From Isoetes taiwanensis (lineage: Eukaryota; Streptophyta; Lycopodiopsida; Isoetales; Isoetaceae), in assembly GCA_021234155.1 (NCBI GenBank), contig JAJEKV010000003.1, positions 22,659,569-22,723,568 of the forward strand: 64,000 nt of DNA. The letters are read 5' to 3'. The translations under genes and the position numbers were made by a program. The notes under the pieces are model-generated. The model had not been told where the DNA came from. It searched no databases and was given only the letters and a program-made list of their open reading frames with translations. The stretch's first letter is position 1; each line of letters starts with the position of its first letter. Positions 1 through 11,846 of the stretch are shown piece after piece.

Positions 1-99
1 AATAGGAGAGGCTTCAACTGCAAAATCTGGAGAGTCTGCTGCAAAATCTAAAGAGGTAAGTGTTAGTAGTGATAGAACAAGTGATGACTTGAAAATAAG

Positions 100-1013
100 T
101 CAGGGCTAAGGCTATAATTATGTGCAAGGTTGCACCAAGCATAATGCTTAAACCGAGGGATTTGAGTTCTAGAGATGCTTGGAAGTATTTACTCAAGACA
201 TATATCAGACGAAAAGCTCATCGGATAGATGTTCGGAAAAGGAAATTAGAAAGATGAGATTTGATGAGAAAACCGAAGCTGACCACAATGTTCCATAAGT
301 TTGATTCCCTTTGTGCTTGATTTAGAGGCAGCTAGGGGTAACTATGTGCATGAAGTCATCAAATCTTGGCAATTTCAAAATGTTTGCTAATTTTGGGACC
401 TTGGCTACACTAATAAGGAATTTGTAGCTAGGGACGAGGGAAGAATTTGAGCAAATTACAAGGACTGAAAATAGAGCCGAAGTCCGGTGTTGAAAATGAA
501 AATGAGGATGAGGAAGATTCGAGAAGTGTTAGTGGTAAAAAGGGAAAAGCCTATAATGACAGAGGTAGGCAACTTGGTCCATGTTTTGGTTGTGGGGAAG
601 TAGGGCATTTGAAATATAACTGCCCAAGAAGTGGTCAGAATGTGAGGACTTGTTACACATATGGAGGAGTAGGAGATGTGGCGTCTAAATGCCCAAGCCC
701 AAAGGACGATATGAGGGCAAAGGGCGAGGCGGCGGGAATAATTGGAATACAAATAGAGGCCGAGCGGGGAGTGCCAAAGCAGCTAGCACAAATGTTGTTG
801 TTGTAGAATGGGAGGAGGAAGATTCAGAAGAGGAGGTAACAAATACTTTTTCTAATTATTTGAACAAAGTACAAAATGCTGAAGCATCTTTTGTTGTAGA
901 TTCGAGAGCTGAAAGAACAATCATAGGATCTTCAGATTGGCTGACAAGATGTGATAAAGAGCAGAAGACAAAGAATATACATTTGGGAGATGGTAGGGTT
1001 AAAGAAGTGAAAT
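100..1013 (+). pseudogene. Copia gag and protease remnant (copy 1)
   Basis: Gag and aspartic protease part of the copia polyprotein, broken across several frames. The nucleocapsid has two CCHC knuckles: CFGCGEVGHLKYNCP (about 583-627) is intact, while the second has lost residues (CYTYGGVGDVASKC, His replaced by Asp). The protease core reads FVVDSRAERTIIGSSDWL, so the catalytic Asp-Ser-Gly is Asp-Ser-Arg, also in copy 2. Compared with copy 2, the glycine/arginine-rich stretch after the second knuckle (about 700-770) is garbled at repeated CAG sites. Not functional as written. Confidence 0.85.
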
Positions 1014-2294
1014 TTGGAGGCATCTTTGAAATTATTTGATTTGCAAGGAAGACCAGTAGAAATAGAAAAGGTTCTTTGTGTGCCTTCTATAGTGAAAATT
1101 TTGATTTCTGTAAGTCAATTAGTTGACCTTGATTATCAGGTCCTATTTGACAAGCGTGTTTGTAGAGTTGTGAAAGATAATAAAACATGTTGTTTGGGCA
1201 AAAGGGTTGGAGATCTCTTTGAGTTGGATGTTTTTGAAAATGTGCCAGCAGTTAATCATGTATCAATTTCCAGTTATAAAACTTGGCATGAACGTTTAGG
1301 ACATACAAATATAAACAATGTGAAAGCTCTGGACAAACTTGGATACATTAATGCTGCCAAAGAAGATCAGAAGAATTTTGTTTGCGGGGGTTGCATGGTA
1401 GGAAAAAGTACTCGACTTCCTTTTGGCAGGAGATTCAAGAGAGCAGAAACACCATTGGAACTGGTTCATACAGACATATGTGGCCCACTTAATATAAGAA
1501 GTCTTTCTGGAAAAAGGTATTTCATCATCTTTATAGATGATTTCACTAGAAAAGCAAAATGCTACTGTTTAAGAAAAAAATATGAAGCTTTGAAAGCATT
1601 TAAAGAATATGTGAATGAAGTAGAAAGAGAAACAGGGTACAAAGTGAAATGTTTAAGATCTGACCGGGGTGGTGAGTATATCTCAAAGAATTTTAAGGCC
1701 TTTTGCATTGAGAAGGGAATTAAAAGACAATTAACATGTAGGTATTCTCCCCAGCAGAATGGGGTAGCAGAAAGAAAGAATAGAACATGTTTAAATGCAG
1801 TCAGGTCTATGCTAAAGCATGCTGGATTACCAAATATGTTGTGGGAAGAGGCATTGAAGACTGCAATTTACATACAAAACAGGGTTCCAAGTGCAAGTAT
1901 TGATGGAGAAATACCTGAGCTGTTGTGGTCTAAACGAATGCCATCATATGAAAGGTTTAGAATCTATGGTTGCTTGGCATATGTACACATTCCAGAAGAA
2001 TTGAGAAATAAATTAGATGATGCGGGGCCTTGACTGGTTTTTAATTGGATATGATGAAGAATCTAAGGCATATAGGTGTTATGTCCCAAGCGAGGAGGAA
2101 AATAGTGATAAGCGGGGATGCTATATTCTCGGAGAAAAACGACTATATAAGGATCTTAAGGATCCGGATGTACAAAACAAGAAGAAGACAGTTGAAATGG
2201 AAAACACAAATCATAAGTCTGAAATTGATAGTGATGATGATGGGGACTCAGACAAAAAATCACAGGTTGGCATAGAGGATAATAATCCTGACAA
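1014..2294 (+). pseudogene. Copia integrase region (copy 1)
   Basis: Integrase with its gag-pre-integrase zinc domain. A 339-residue stretch holds the HHCC finger (WHERLGHTNINN ... CGGCMVGKS, about 1285-1410), then the core with catalytic Asp in HTDICGPL (about 1470), Asp in RSDRGGEYIS (about 1660) and Glu in NGVAERKNR (about 1770). The frame breaks at about 2020 and continues in a second frame through the acidic linker to 2294, where the small LTR element interrupts it. All catalytic residues are visible, so decay here is recent or partly a sequence-accuracy effect. Confidence 0.9.
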
Positions 2295-2299
2295 AGAGA

Positions 2300-2473
2300 T
2301 GATAGCCTGAGGAAATCCTGAAGGATGAAGGAAAGACAAGGACAGAAGCGTAAGCACCTACTAGCTCCTAGAGAGTGAACCGAGAAGAATGAGGCGTGAC
2401 TATGGCTAATATAGAGTGCCATGTCAGCAACAAGTGATGACTCAGCATGCACAGTCATCATCATACTCTAACA
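2300..2473 (-). repeat. LTR of the small element (its 3' LTR)
   Basis: 174-bp terminal repeat, near-identical to 4885-5059. It has TG...CA ends and abuts the purine tract TCCCCCTGATG (plus strand) at 2474, which marks it as the downstream LTR of a minus-strand element. Confidence 0.9.
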
Positions 2474-3589
2474 TCCCCCTGATGACGTGCATGGCTGAAA
2501 AAAACAAAACTATAAATCCTAGGACTAACATCCCCCCTGAGATGTTACATGTCCTAAAATTCAGCATATAAAGCAAGCTCAACCACATAAGTAACCATGG
2601 GTGCCACTGAAACTTGGTTTTAAACCATATTTTTCTGCCTCTGTACCATTCTCGTGTCTTTGTGATGTAGACATTCATACTCTTGATATAAGATCGGGAT
2701 GGGACCGATAACCCATATCAACAATATATATCTTATGCAGAGTGCATATACCTTTCTCAAAAAATCTGATTGGTGCTATGGTAGAACTCACAAATCACAT
2801 CGACAATCTTCCAATCATATAATTATCATACAAATCCAATGAATTATTGTTTGAAGATTGATTGATCCACCCCAAACTGCTCTGGTAGACTTTCGGTAGA
2901 GTGACTTGTATGGTCATATATATCAAGAATAATTAATACCTGATTTCTCACATGCAAGCATCGTAATTTACCTTTAGCCTATTGGTGAATCCTGCAATAC
3001 CAGGGTAAGAAATATACCCCAAAACAGTCATCAAGTTAGAATGATCCTCCACCTTCCCATCATGTGTGCAAGTAAATGGAATATGTAGATGAATATAAAG
3101 TGGAAAATCGACTTCATGTTTACTAACCTTGGTGATTATGGAACTAAAACCAGCATTACGCTCATATATATCCATGCAAGGAAGTTGAAGAACCAACTCA
3201 TCTTTGAAATGCATTATACACTTGATGCTCAAATATTTCATCCCTATGCTCATGCGGACAAGCCACATGCAAATCATCTTGTTCAGATTCAACTATAACA
3301 TCTTGGTCTTGTTCTAAATCTGTAGGTGCAAATTTGTTTCCATATATGAATTATTTTGACCTTCTTTGCTGTACATGATCTTCTAGGAGACATAAACTAG
3401 TGAGAGCATCCGAAGCGGCCAGTTTCCATGGCTTATTTTCAGTCTAACCTTTGCAAATATACTCGATATGGACATGAAGCTTTGTACTAGTGAAGATAAA
3501 TCAGCAACCTCAAGATAATCATCATATTTACCTTCACGCGAGCTGAAATTCTTGTGAAAAATGGGAAACATCATAGCTTTTCAGCAAAT

Positions 3590-3840
3590 TCATATTGTCT
3601 TTGACAATAAAAACCATATCGGACTGCTCTCGTTTGATCCATGCGGCATGCTCTTCTTGATCTTGTAATCACCATGGCACAACGTTCCAAGAACTCCTTC
3701 TTGAACAATTTCAGTATCATCTCTCATATGCGCCATAAGCGCATCTATCTCAAATTTAAACTCCAATGAATCCCATAGTTCCTTAGAACTAGAGAACACA
3801 TCTAATACCCAAGGATGTATTTCTTTATCAATTGCTTAGC
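3590..3840 (-). pseudogene. Gag-like fragment inside the small LTR element
   Basis: A 69-residue minus-strand frame starting MFSSSKELWDSLEFKFEID. The pattern of a residue run before SKELWDSLE is like the copia gag motif in which a short helix precedes a TAKEAWDSL-type sequence. Upstream in the same direction the translation contains AIDKEIHPWVLD, also gag-like. No zinc knuckle, protease or polymerase is seen nearby. The assignment rests on pattern only; it could be unrelated coding debris. Confidence 0.35.
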
Positions 3841-4871
3841 GAATAGTACTCAAAGCAATTTCATCTATCGCATCAAAATTGTCCTTGTCTTACGCATCTA
3901 ACCGTGTATGCTTCCCAAGAACAATATCCAAATGTTCTGTCCATAGGAGTAAAAAGCTTATGCATGAAAATTTTCCGGCTAGAATAATTTTCATGTGCTA
4001 AGAACTCAAATGAAGCCCAATCATATGCTGATGGCATCGCCCGTAGAAGTCCATAGATCCACCCAAAGCCTCTGATCCTACTATTGATCTATATGCTTTT
4101 GATTATCAATAACCGTAGTGCAAATAATCGCACAAATGCTAGCATAGACGTCCAGATCCTAGCCCAAACTTGAGATCCGGCAAGAACTGTTGCCCCAAAC
4201 TTGAGATCCGGCACAACAAAGTTGAGATCCGGCAAGAACTGTGCCGCAAAATCCAGATCCAACCAAATTCAGAGCCAAATCGAGCTCCAAGTTCTAAATT
4301 CGGTGCCCCTCTGCCGTAACTCCAAGTGTGGCCCTATCCGACCAACAAAAATAGAACGCACCTTTTTCTTTTCTCCCAAATAAGCCACGAACCAAAATAA
4401 TTGCGCCCACCATGCAATATATCTCCGATTATACAAATTCTATTGTCGATTTGCCATATGGCACAAATCCGACTCCAAAATATCTTCGCACAGAAATCCG
4501 ACCCTTTTTAGGGTTCTAATCTTCAGATCCGGCAAGATCCGCATGCTAAAAACACCAGATCCGAGCAAATCCTTCATATTCTTCTTCAACCTTGTGGTGT
4601 AGATCCGCACCAAATCCACACAATGCAGCAAACGCTCATTCAAAGCTTTGCTCCTTTGCAGCCAATTGATCTTGCAAGGAATCTTGCCAAGAAATTGACT
4701 CGAGTTTTCGATCTAATCCATCCCGATTTCTAGAGCATCGTATCAAGAGATCTCGAACATCGTGGTGCCAATCAGACCAAGCCTTTGAGAGCTTAACTTC
4801 CAAGTCAAAAAACTCACCGAGAATTTTGAAGATCAACCGCGTGATCGACTTGCTAACCTCCCCTTCGATCG

Positions 4872-4884
4872 GCTCTCGATACCA
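4872..4884 (-). other. Primer binding site of the small LTR element
   Basis: Minus strand reads TGGTATCGAGAGC immediately inside the 5' LTR. It is one base from the tRNA-iMet complement TGGTATCAGAGC seen at both larger elements in the window. Confidence 0.8.
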
Positions 4885-5059
4885 TGATAGCCCGAGGAAA
4901 TCTCGAAGGATGAAGGAAAGACAAGGACGTAAGCGTAAGCACCTACTAGCTCCTAGAGAGTGAACCGAGAAGAATGAGGCGTGACTATGGCTAATATAGA
5001 GTGCCATGTCAAGAACAAGTGATGACTCGGCATGCACAAATCATCATCATACTCTAACA
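4885..5059 (-). repeat. LTR of the small element (its 5' LTR)
   Basis: 175-bp terminal repeat paired with 2300-2473. On the minus strand it starts TGTTAGAG and ends CTATCA. Flanked on the right by the AGAGA duplication. Confidence 0.9.
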
Positions 5060-5064
5060 AGAGA

Positions 5065-6745
5065 TAGTACAAGAAGAAATTATTGTTAGTAAACAAAGAA
5101 AAGGATGTCACGAAGCGAGAAAGACTTAAAAAAAATTGGCGGACAAAGGAATTAAGGTTGATGAGCTTGGAAGGGAGGCTGATGGAAAAGCAAGAGATTA
5201 GAGATAGTAGTAGAAGAAGTGGTCCCACATTTGATGGCGCGAATGGACAATGATGTGCCACACACCTATGAAGAAGCAATAAATAATAAAAACAACAAAT
5301 ATTGGCAAAATGCCATGAATGAAGAGATGTTAGCTTTTAAAGCGTCTTGAGACATTTGAAGTAGTTAACGAGGCGGAGGAGAAGAATATTGTGGGAAGCG
5401 GATGGATTTTAAGATAAAAGATCTTCCGGATGGATCAAAAAATTTAAGGCTAGACTTGTTGCTTTCGGGATTTACATAGCAAAAGGGAGTTGATTATAAT
5501 GACACGTACTCATCAATAGTGAAATTATCCAGCATAAGAATTATGCTAGCACTCGCCAACTCAATGAGCTGGGAAATTCATCATATGGACGTTAGTACTG
5601 CATTTCTAAATGCAGAGTTGGAGAAAGAAATTTACATGAAGCCACCCTTAGGATTTGAAGAGAAGAAAGATAAAATATGGAGGTTAAAGAGGGCAGTATA
5701 CGGACTTAAACAATCACCTAGAGCATGGTATACATGTATGGATAAATATCTCACAGAACAGGGATTTGGAAAGCTGAATGGAGATGGGAATTTGTATGTA
5801 TTCAAGCAGCATGATCATTTTTGTCTCATTGCACTTTATGTAGATGATTGCGGTATGTTCTCTAATAATTTGGATTGCTTGGAAATGTGCAAGAAATTAG
5901 TTAAATCCAGATTTAAGATGACAGACCTTGGAGAGTTGAAGAAGTTCTTAGGGATTAAGGTGATCAGAAATAGAGAGGAGTGAGTCAAGCTGATTATGTG
6001 CAAGCCGTGCTTGAGAGATTTAAAATGGTTGAATGTAATATAGTAGGTACTCCTCTGATCCCAGGACATAAGATCAGCAAGAAAATGTGCCCTAAAACTG
6101 AGGAAGAGATTGAATATATGAAAGGTTCCATACAGAAGTTTAATTGGTTGTTTGTTACATCTATCAGGGGCTACAAGACCTGACATTGCTTTTGCAGTCA
6201 ATTTATTAAGTAGATATAACAACAACCCAGGGAGACGACTTGGGCGTGCAGCCCAAGCGTGTTCTAAGGTATTTGAAAGGAACAATAGATCGAGGGAATA
6301 ACATTTAGGACAGAGGATGCATCATTGAGGGATTTTGCGGATGCGATGCAGGGTGGGGATGTGGATCAAAGACATTCAACATCAGGTTATGTAGTTCTGA
6401 TTGGAAAAAATCCAGTAAGCTGGAAATGTAAAAACCAGAGCACAGTGGCATTATCTAGTGCAGAGGCTGAATATACAGCCATAACTTTAGCATCTAAGGA
6501 AATCATATGGATAAGAAGACTTTTAGTCGAAACATATTGAGATGAAACAGCATTTCATAAGAGAGATGGTGCAAAGAAAAATGATAGCAGTTAAGTATGT
6601 TTCTACAGAAAGACAATTAGCAGATATATTGACTAAGGCTCTAAGGGAACCTAGATTTAACATGTTAAAAAATCTGTTAAGTGTTCAGAGAATAGAAGGA
6701 AGAAGAAGTGGTAAAGAAGAAATAATGGTCGAAAAAAATTAGGTC
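5065..6745 (+). pseudogene. Copia reverse transcriptase and RNase H (copy 1)
   Basis: The pol sequence resumes after the nested insertion. One 154-residue stretch (5519-5983) contains the polymerase core, including IHHMDVSTAFLNAEL (first catalytic Asp) and ALYVDD (about 5830-5846, the copia YVDD box). The following frames carry the connection and RNase H: HSTSGYVVLIG, NPVSWKCKNQSTVALSSAEA and EYTAI (about 6370-6485), ending with the usual copia tail KYVSTERQLADILTKAL (about 6590-6645). At least three frameshifts and several stops separate the pieces. Copy 2 lacks everything after YVDD. Confidence 0.92.
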
Positions 6746-6882
6746 TGCGGGCAGCTATTACCCGGACCTCGCCACGCACACCAGGGAACCTCAGGTACCC
6801 CCTGCCTGCCGATTAGGGTTTCGCGCCGAATTTCAAGTTTACAATCATGAGTTCAATCCAGGAATATTCAATGATGGGGAAG

Positions 6883-7279
6883 TGTAGAATTATATGTGCT
6901 ATGGTTTTTATAAACCATAGAGAAGCTAATGGTTATTGAATATTATTGTTTGGTAACGGTTCGATGATTTTGAATCTTACCATTAAGCATATTTCTGGAT
7001 AACCCTAAATTCTAGCTCGGTGAACAGTATCCCGAGCCAGGTGGAAACAAAAGCTTTGATTTAGCTTCCGATTAGATCAACGAGTGGATATGATGATGGG
7101 GTTGCCAGATTTCGGTGATCCCCTAATATATTTAAGCAGTAGTTCACATTGTACAGACAGGCAGATTGATTGTGAGAATGAATTGAATTCGTACATTCAT
7201 TTTTGGCTATAGTTCAATTGTGTGACATTGATGCAATAGGATAAGGTATTGTAGTCAGTTGATAAATTATTATCTTTCA
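6883..7279 (+). repeat. 3' LTR of copia copy 1
   Basis: 397-bp LTR beginning TGTAGAATTATATG and ending ATTATCTTTCA. It aligns along its length with the 5' LTR of copy 2 (34131-34522). It is followed by AGCAT (7280-7284), the same five bases that precede copy 2. Confidence 0.93.
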
Positions 7280-7284
7280 AGCAT

Positions 7285-8100
7285 CAGTTCATCCCCTTGC
7301 ACAGAGACGATGAGTTCTCGCAGGTGTTGTCTCTATTCAAGCATGGTATGAAGCGGGTCACCTACTATCTTGGCCTAATTTTCAGGCAAAGTTCCTGCTC
7401 TCTCGTTGGGATGTATCTCTATGGGAGAATATCGCAAAAAATTTGCCTCTTATAGTGCAAGGTGGTGTTCTTTGAAAAGGGTGCCATGGTGAAAATATTC
7501 ACAAAGGCAAGCACTTTGTCGGGTTGATGAAAATATTCACAAAAGGCAAGCACGTGTCGTATATGGCGATGGCTTTGGGATAGGTTGCTCCACCCTAAAG
7601 TCTCTGTACTATGGTGGCAGGTTATCCACAGGTGCCTGCGGGTTAATGCCTTTCGACATCACTATGATCCTCGCATACGTGCAGTATGCCCGCTCTCATC
7701 TCTTCGGGACGTTGAGACTCTTTGAGCATTGTCTCTTTGATTGTTTCGAGGTTCAACCGGCGTGGTCCTGGCTACAAGGTTTATTTAAAAGTACATTGGA
7801 TTTGCCGATGCATCCTCTTGGCCCTATCCCAATGCATGGCCTCCGGCTAAACAAAGGGCATTCCATCTTGGTTTTGGTTGGCTCTTATGGTCAATATGGG
7901 AGCATCGCGGAACACCACATCTTTCGGGGCATTAATTCATTTGCATGCGGTGTGTTATTACGGTGGCCGAGAAAAAGATATTTGACACGGAAGGAAGTAC
8001 AACACATATTTATCCCTATGAATCCTCCCGGAGAAACGGGGAGGATTTTGTATTTACGGAACACTAAGATTTGGGAAGGGGAGGGTTTCCCTTAGCACTC
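7285..8100 (+). pseudogene. LINE C-terminal remnant (zf-RVT type), start of segment A
   Basis: Degenerate translation in shifting frames resembles the zinc-finger tail found after plant LINE reverse transcriptases: HPKVS and WWQVIHRCLRVNAF at about 7590-7650, then FEHCLFDCFEVQPAWSWL in an open frame (about 7720-7780), the diagnostic HCLFDC-type motif. After it comes a conserved-looking tryptophan-rich stretch to about 7920. No reverse transcriptase core is present. This block has no counterpart before segment A', where the Ty3 cluster occupies the corresponding place. Confidence 0.6.
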
Positions 8101-8121
8101 TCCCATCTTCGCATCTTGATT

Positions 8122-9137
8122 AAGTGGAAGAATGCGAGGTATCATATGGTTGCAACACTGTGGTTAAATAGCGAGATGGAATAGTTGTACGAAGCACAAG
8201 CAAAGAATTTCCTCTGCTAAGGAAGGTGACAGGACAACGTTACGGGAGATCCTGAAGAATGTCACTTATGTTTCAGGAGTTGTTGGGTTACAAGAAAGGT
8301 GGCTACTCGATGGATGTCAACATTACAGTGTGTCAAAGATCTATCAGTTTCTAGGTCAAGACGTTCCGTTAAAAGCAGAGATAAGACTGGGAATGAGTAA
8401 CGTCGTGGCTAAAGTAGTTTTAGCCAATTCTTAGAAATTCATCAGCTCCAAGAAGATTCAATTCTTCATATGGATGGCCCTTGAAGGGGGGCTAAGTACA
8501 AATGTGAGTTTATATAACAGGGGTATAACAGATGTAGACAAATGCTCATTTGGATGTCGGGAATCCATTGGGCATCGATGATCATGGTTGGATCATGATC
8601 TTTTGCCCCATGATCATGGAGTACTGACATTGGGTTAGCCCCATCATTCGTTTGTCTGTCCTCGAATTAGAATGGTCATGACTGATATTGATCTCAGATA
8701 GAAGCTGTATTGATGCCTCACTTGTGAACATTGCTCTTTAGCTGGTCTGGAAATACCATTGTGGTTTATGCATTGAAGGGCTTGAGATTTCTATTGCAAA
8801 ACTAAAAAACATGTTTAATCTGGAAGTAGCATTGATGGGTTTATTGCACCATAGGCAGAAGGGTAGGAGATATAACAAAATACTTGATAGACTAGGTGCT
8901 TTGGAAGGATTCTATTCCTTCTTTGGATGCATTCGCTCAACAAGGATGGGATAGAGGAAAATGATGCCGACAATGTTGCTGCAAATGTGGCAGTTATTTA
9001 ATGTTAACTATATCGAGTATCAAGTGGGGGTTCTAGGTGTGGAAAAGGAGTTGCCTCTCTCTATAGTACCTTCCCTTTGGAGAAGATTCGTGATCCCCAT
9101 ATAGTATCCACATGGTGGGGGAGAAAAGATGATGCTC
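8122..9137 (+). pseudogene. Second LINE-derived remnant in segment A
   Basis: Repeated almost exactly at 55857-56875. One open stretch encodes GDRTTLREILKNVTYVSGVV to VVLANS and stops at about 8434. A little downstream FFIWMALEGGLSTNVSLYNR (about 8462-8525) followed by KCSFGC has the W-L-GLS-T pattern and cysteine pair of a zf-RVT finger. Several stops follow. The last part holds ATAGTACC and GGAGAAGA motifs similar to those in the retroposon at 35824-37057. It is reverse-transcriptase-derived debris, not a host gene. Confidence 0.5.
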
Positions 9138-9435
9138 TATGGGTATGTTTTTACTTAACCTACCCAACTTTTAGGAGTTCCAGCACCTTGTTAGCACCTT
9201 TATTAGCTTAACACCTAACCAAGTGGCCGACGGTAATCGACGGCTTGGCGACGGGCAAGGGTAATCGACGGGTTATTCATTTCTCACGGCAAATCATTCC
9301 CTCTCTGATTCAAGGAATCATGAGCTTCAATTTTCGCGCTATAAACCTTTCTCTTGCACTCCGGCAATCGACCGAACAATTTTTGGAGTAGTAACCCAGC
9401 TCTGTTTTTTTCTTGCACAATTCGAGGTCGCTACC

Positions 9436-11046
9436 ATGAGTTCTACGCCTGTGGCAGAGGTACTCACATTACTTTTTTTTCCTTTGATCAGAAAAGTTTG
9501 TTTTTCTTTGTGCTCAGTTCTTTTTTCCTTTGTTCAGAAATCTTGTTTGTGCTTATTTTTTTATTGTTTTTTACTTTTTCAGCTGAAGCCTGCAAGAACA
9601 CAATATGAATTTGCTGAGTTTAGGAATGTGGAGTGTGAAGGAAGGAAACCGAGTCAAATCAAGTCACATGAGGTATCACCGCTTTGAAGTTTCTGTCCGT
9701 TTTTTGGTGTACCACTAAGGTCGGGGAAGATAAATGTGAAAGAGATCAAGCCGCTTTTTGAGCGAAGTTCAATGATCCGCTTCAAGAGTTTACCGTAATG
9801 GCCCTACTAATAATGAAGTTTAGGACACGATTTGCAAGGGCATTTGTATGGCGAGAACACCCCCAAAGCTTTGGCTGATCCAGAAAATTATAAGGTGAAT
9901 TGGGCATCTTTTGGTCGCAGATTCTCATAGATATTCTATAGTTCACAAAAGTAAGGAAGAAGTTAACTGTTTTGATGTTAACTTGAATGTAATTATGAAT
10001 CACATTAGAAGTCTTTCAGCTATGAGTAAGAAAGCTGAAGAAGATATAACTACAAAAAAAGCAGCTTTGTTAAGGCTAGAAGGAGCTATGAACTGTGCTG
10101 ATGCTACATGCAAGCTGTTATACACACAGATATCCGAGAAGAAAAAAGCTATTAAGCTTTTACAAAGGTTGATTTACCTAACAATTCGGCTTTGGTGGAG
10201 TATTTGAAGAAGGAGGAAGAAAATCTGATGGCCATGCTTTCTGCCACCATTGGGAGTGCTAGTATATCCGAAAAGCAGAAGTTGAAGGAGGAAATAACGT
10301 CTTTGGAAGTTAATATAGAAGCTTATGGTCATAGGATGACTTTCTGGCATGCAAAGTGCAAACATATTACTGCTTTGCAGTTTGCTCATCGAGGTAAGAA
10401 GGTTTTGAATGTTCATATGGGTATTTATGATCTGCCTGTAGATCAGTTTGCTGAAAGATGTGAAGGTTGTGGTTTATCGTTTAGCTCAGATTATAGTTTT
10501 CTTATCAAGTTATCATGTGACCATAAGTTCCATGTGTGTTGCTTTGGTTCTGTTTTGGACACTATGCATTGTACAGTGGCAGGTTGTGGCATAGAAGTAC
10601 CAGAGAAGCTACAAGAAGAACTTGGCTACTTCAAGTCAGATGAACATGAAATATCCGAGGAGAATGAATCTTCAGATTCAGATGTGAAAGTGACAAAGGT
10701 TAAGAAAAAACCTGTGAAGGTTGAGAAGGCTGAGGATTCTAATTCCAGTGCAACTGAGTATGCAAAACCTATGGCTACAAATTTTGTTGCCAAGAGGAAA
10801 GGTAAGAAGAAGATTCTTAGGAGCAGCAAGAAAGCAAGACCTGGTCCACCAAGTCTTAAAAAAGTGGTGGATCCTGAACATGAGATCCCAGCAAGTTCTG
10901 TGCCAACTGTTAGTGATGATGTTATTCCTACCCCTGTGAAGTCACCTGTGGATTCAGATATTCAATCTGAGGAGGAAGGTCTTACTCTTGCACAGAAGTT
11001 CATAAAGAGGCTGGATAAGGAATTATTAAAGGATTTGCAGGTTTGA
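9436..11046 (+). pseudogene. Transposon accessory protein with coiled coil and RING-like finger
   Basis: A spliced gene in the left half of the 7 kb transposon. Exon 1 (9436-9459) encodes MSSTPVAE and ends AG|GTACTC. A T-rich intron ends TTTTTCAG and exon 2 (9583-9672) follows. The main body has a helical, lysine-rich part (about 9920-10320) and then a zinc finger, CEGCGLSF ... LSCDHKFHVCC ... HCTVAGCG (about 10460-10590), with the L-C-H-FH-C core of RING-H2 fingers. The tail is acidic then basic (KRKGKKKILRSSKKAR), a likely nuclear signal. One frameshift near 10165 splits it, so the last intact frame starts only at 10192. Role inferred: DNA- or partner-binding helper of the transposase. Confidence 0.6.
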
Positions 11047-11077
11047 AAGATCCTCAGGTCTGAAGTTTGAAGCTTGT

Positions 11078-11330
11078 TTATATTTTGTTATGTTTCGGCT
11101 GATCCAAGTATGTACTGATATTAAGTATGAACTTTTGAAGGCATGTAACTTTTTGTAACTTTTTGAAGGCATGTAACTTTTTTACATGTAAGATACTGAT
11201 ATTAAGTATGAACTTTTTTGAAGGCATGTAAGTTTCCACATTTATGGTACCAGTTCGTTTATGCAATCTGCAAATGAATGTTGTATATGATTGATTGTTT
11301 GGTAAGGGATTAACTTCACAATTATGCCAA
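11078..11330. repeat. 3' flank of the accessory gene with short duplications
   Basis: AT-rich sequence in which GAACTTTT-TGAAGGCATGTAA occurs three times in slightly different forms (about 11129-11232). No coding signal is visible. Confidence 0.5.
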
Positions 11331-11780
11331 TTCATATCTGCAAATATGAATACAATCTGCAAATATGAATACAATCTGCAAATATGAATACAATTATGAA
11401 TCTGCAAATATGAATATGAATCTGCAAATATGAATATGGTAAGGGATTAACTTCACAATTATGCCAATTCATATCTGCAATCTGCAAATGAATGAGAACC
11501 ATAATTCATTTGAATATACTACAATGTTTTATATGATTTCATTATCAAATGAATGTGTACATATGAATACAATCTGCAATCTGCAATCTGCAATCTGCAA
11601 ATATGAATACAATCTGCAATCTGCAATCTGAATATACTACAATGTTGTATATGATTTCATTATATGAATGTGTATATATGAATACAACCGCAACTGCAAT
11701 GCAAATATGAATACAATCAATGCAAATATGAATACAATATGAATAATGCAACTTTGAATATACTACAAAGTTGTATATGA
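11330..11780. repeat. AT-rich minisatellite between convergent transposon genes
   Basis: Runs of the unit ATCTGCAAATATGAATACA and variants (CTGCAATCTGCAA, TATGAATACAAT), plus a larger unit, ACTACAATGTTGTATATGATTTC, seen at about 11518, 11636 and 11762. It lies between the 3' ends of the forward and reverse genes of the 7 kb transposon. Expansion of a short ancestral repeat by slippage is the simplest reading. Confidence 0.85.
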
Positions 11781-11846
11781 TTTCATTATCAAATGAATGT
11801 ACTCTTTCTGCAGCAACTTGGTGCAGCCTTATCATCATCAATTATG

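Larger units (their letters stand above)
2300..5059 (-). mobile_element. Small non-autonomous LTR retrotransposon inserted in copia 1
   Basis: A complete 2.76 kb element. Near-identical terminal repeats of about 175 bp (2300-2473 and 4885-5059) begin TGATAG and end CTAACA on the plus strand. The flanks carry a perfect 5-bp target duplication AGAGA (2295-2299 and 5060-5064). The primer site reads TGGTATCGAGAGC on the minus strand (4872-4884), next to the right LTR, and a purine tract (AGGGGGA on the minus strand) abuts the left LTR, so the element runs right to left. The 2.4 kb interior has only short minus-strand frames and no recognisable reverse transcriptase or integrase. It must depend on another element. 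Confidence 0.92.
1..7279 (+). mobile_element. Ty1-copia retrotransposon, copy 1, 5' end outside the window
   Basis: A copia element in the order gag, protease, integrase, reverse transcriptase, RNase H, 3' LTR. Base 1 corresponds to about position 34715 of copy 2, some 585 bp inside the element, so the 5' LTR lies just left of the window. The frames are broken by many small indels and by a nested LTR element at 2300-5059. The 3' end has a purine tract (ATGATGGGGAAG, ending 6882) followed by an LTR beginning TGTAG and ending TTTCA. The base order is collinear with copy 2 as far as copy 2 extends. Identification of the family is firm; it is not functional as written. Confidence 0.95.

Noticed and set aside
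11330-11780. A coding repeat protein
   Set aside because: The unit contains frequent stops in all frames and lies between gene 3' ends.
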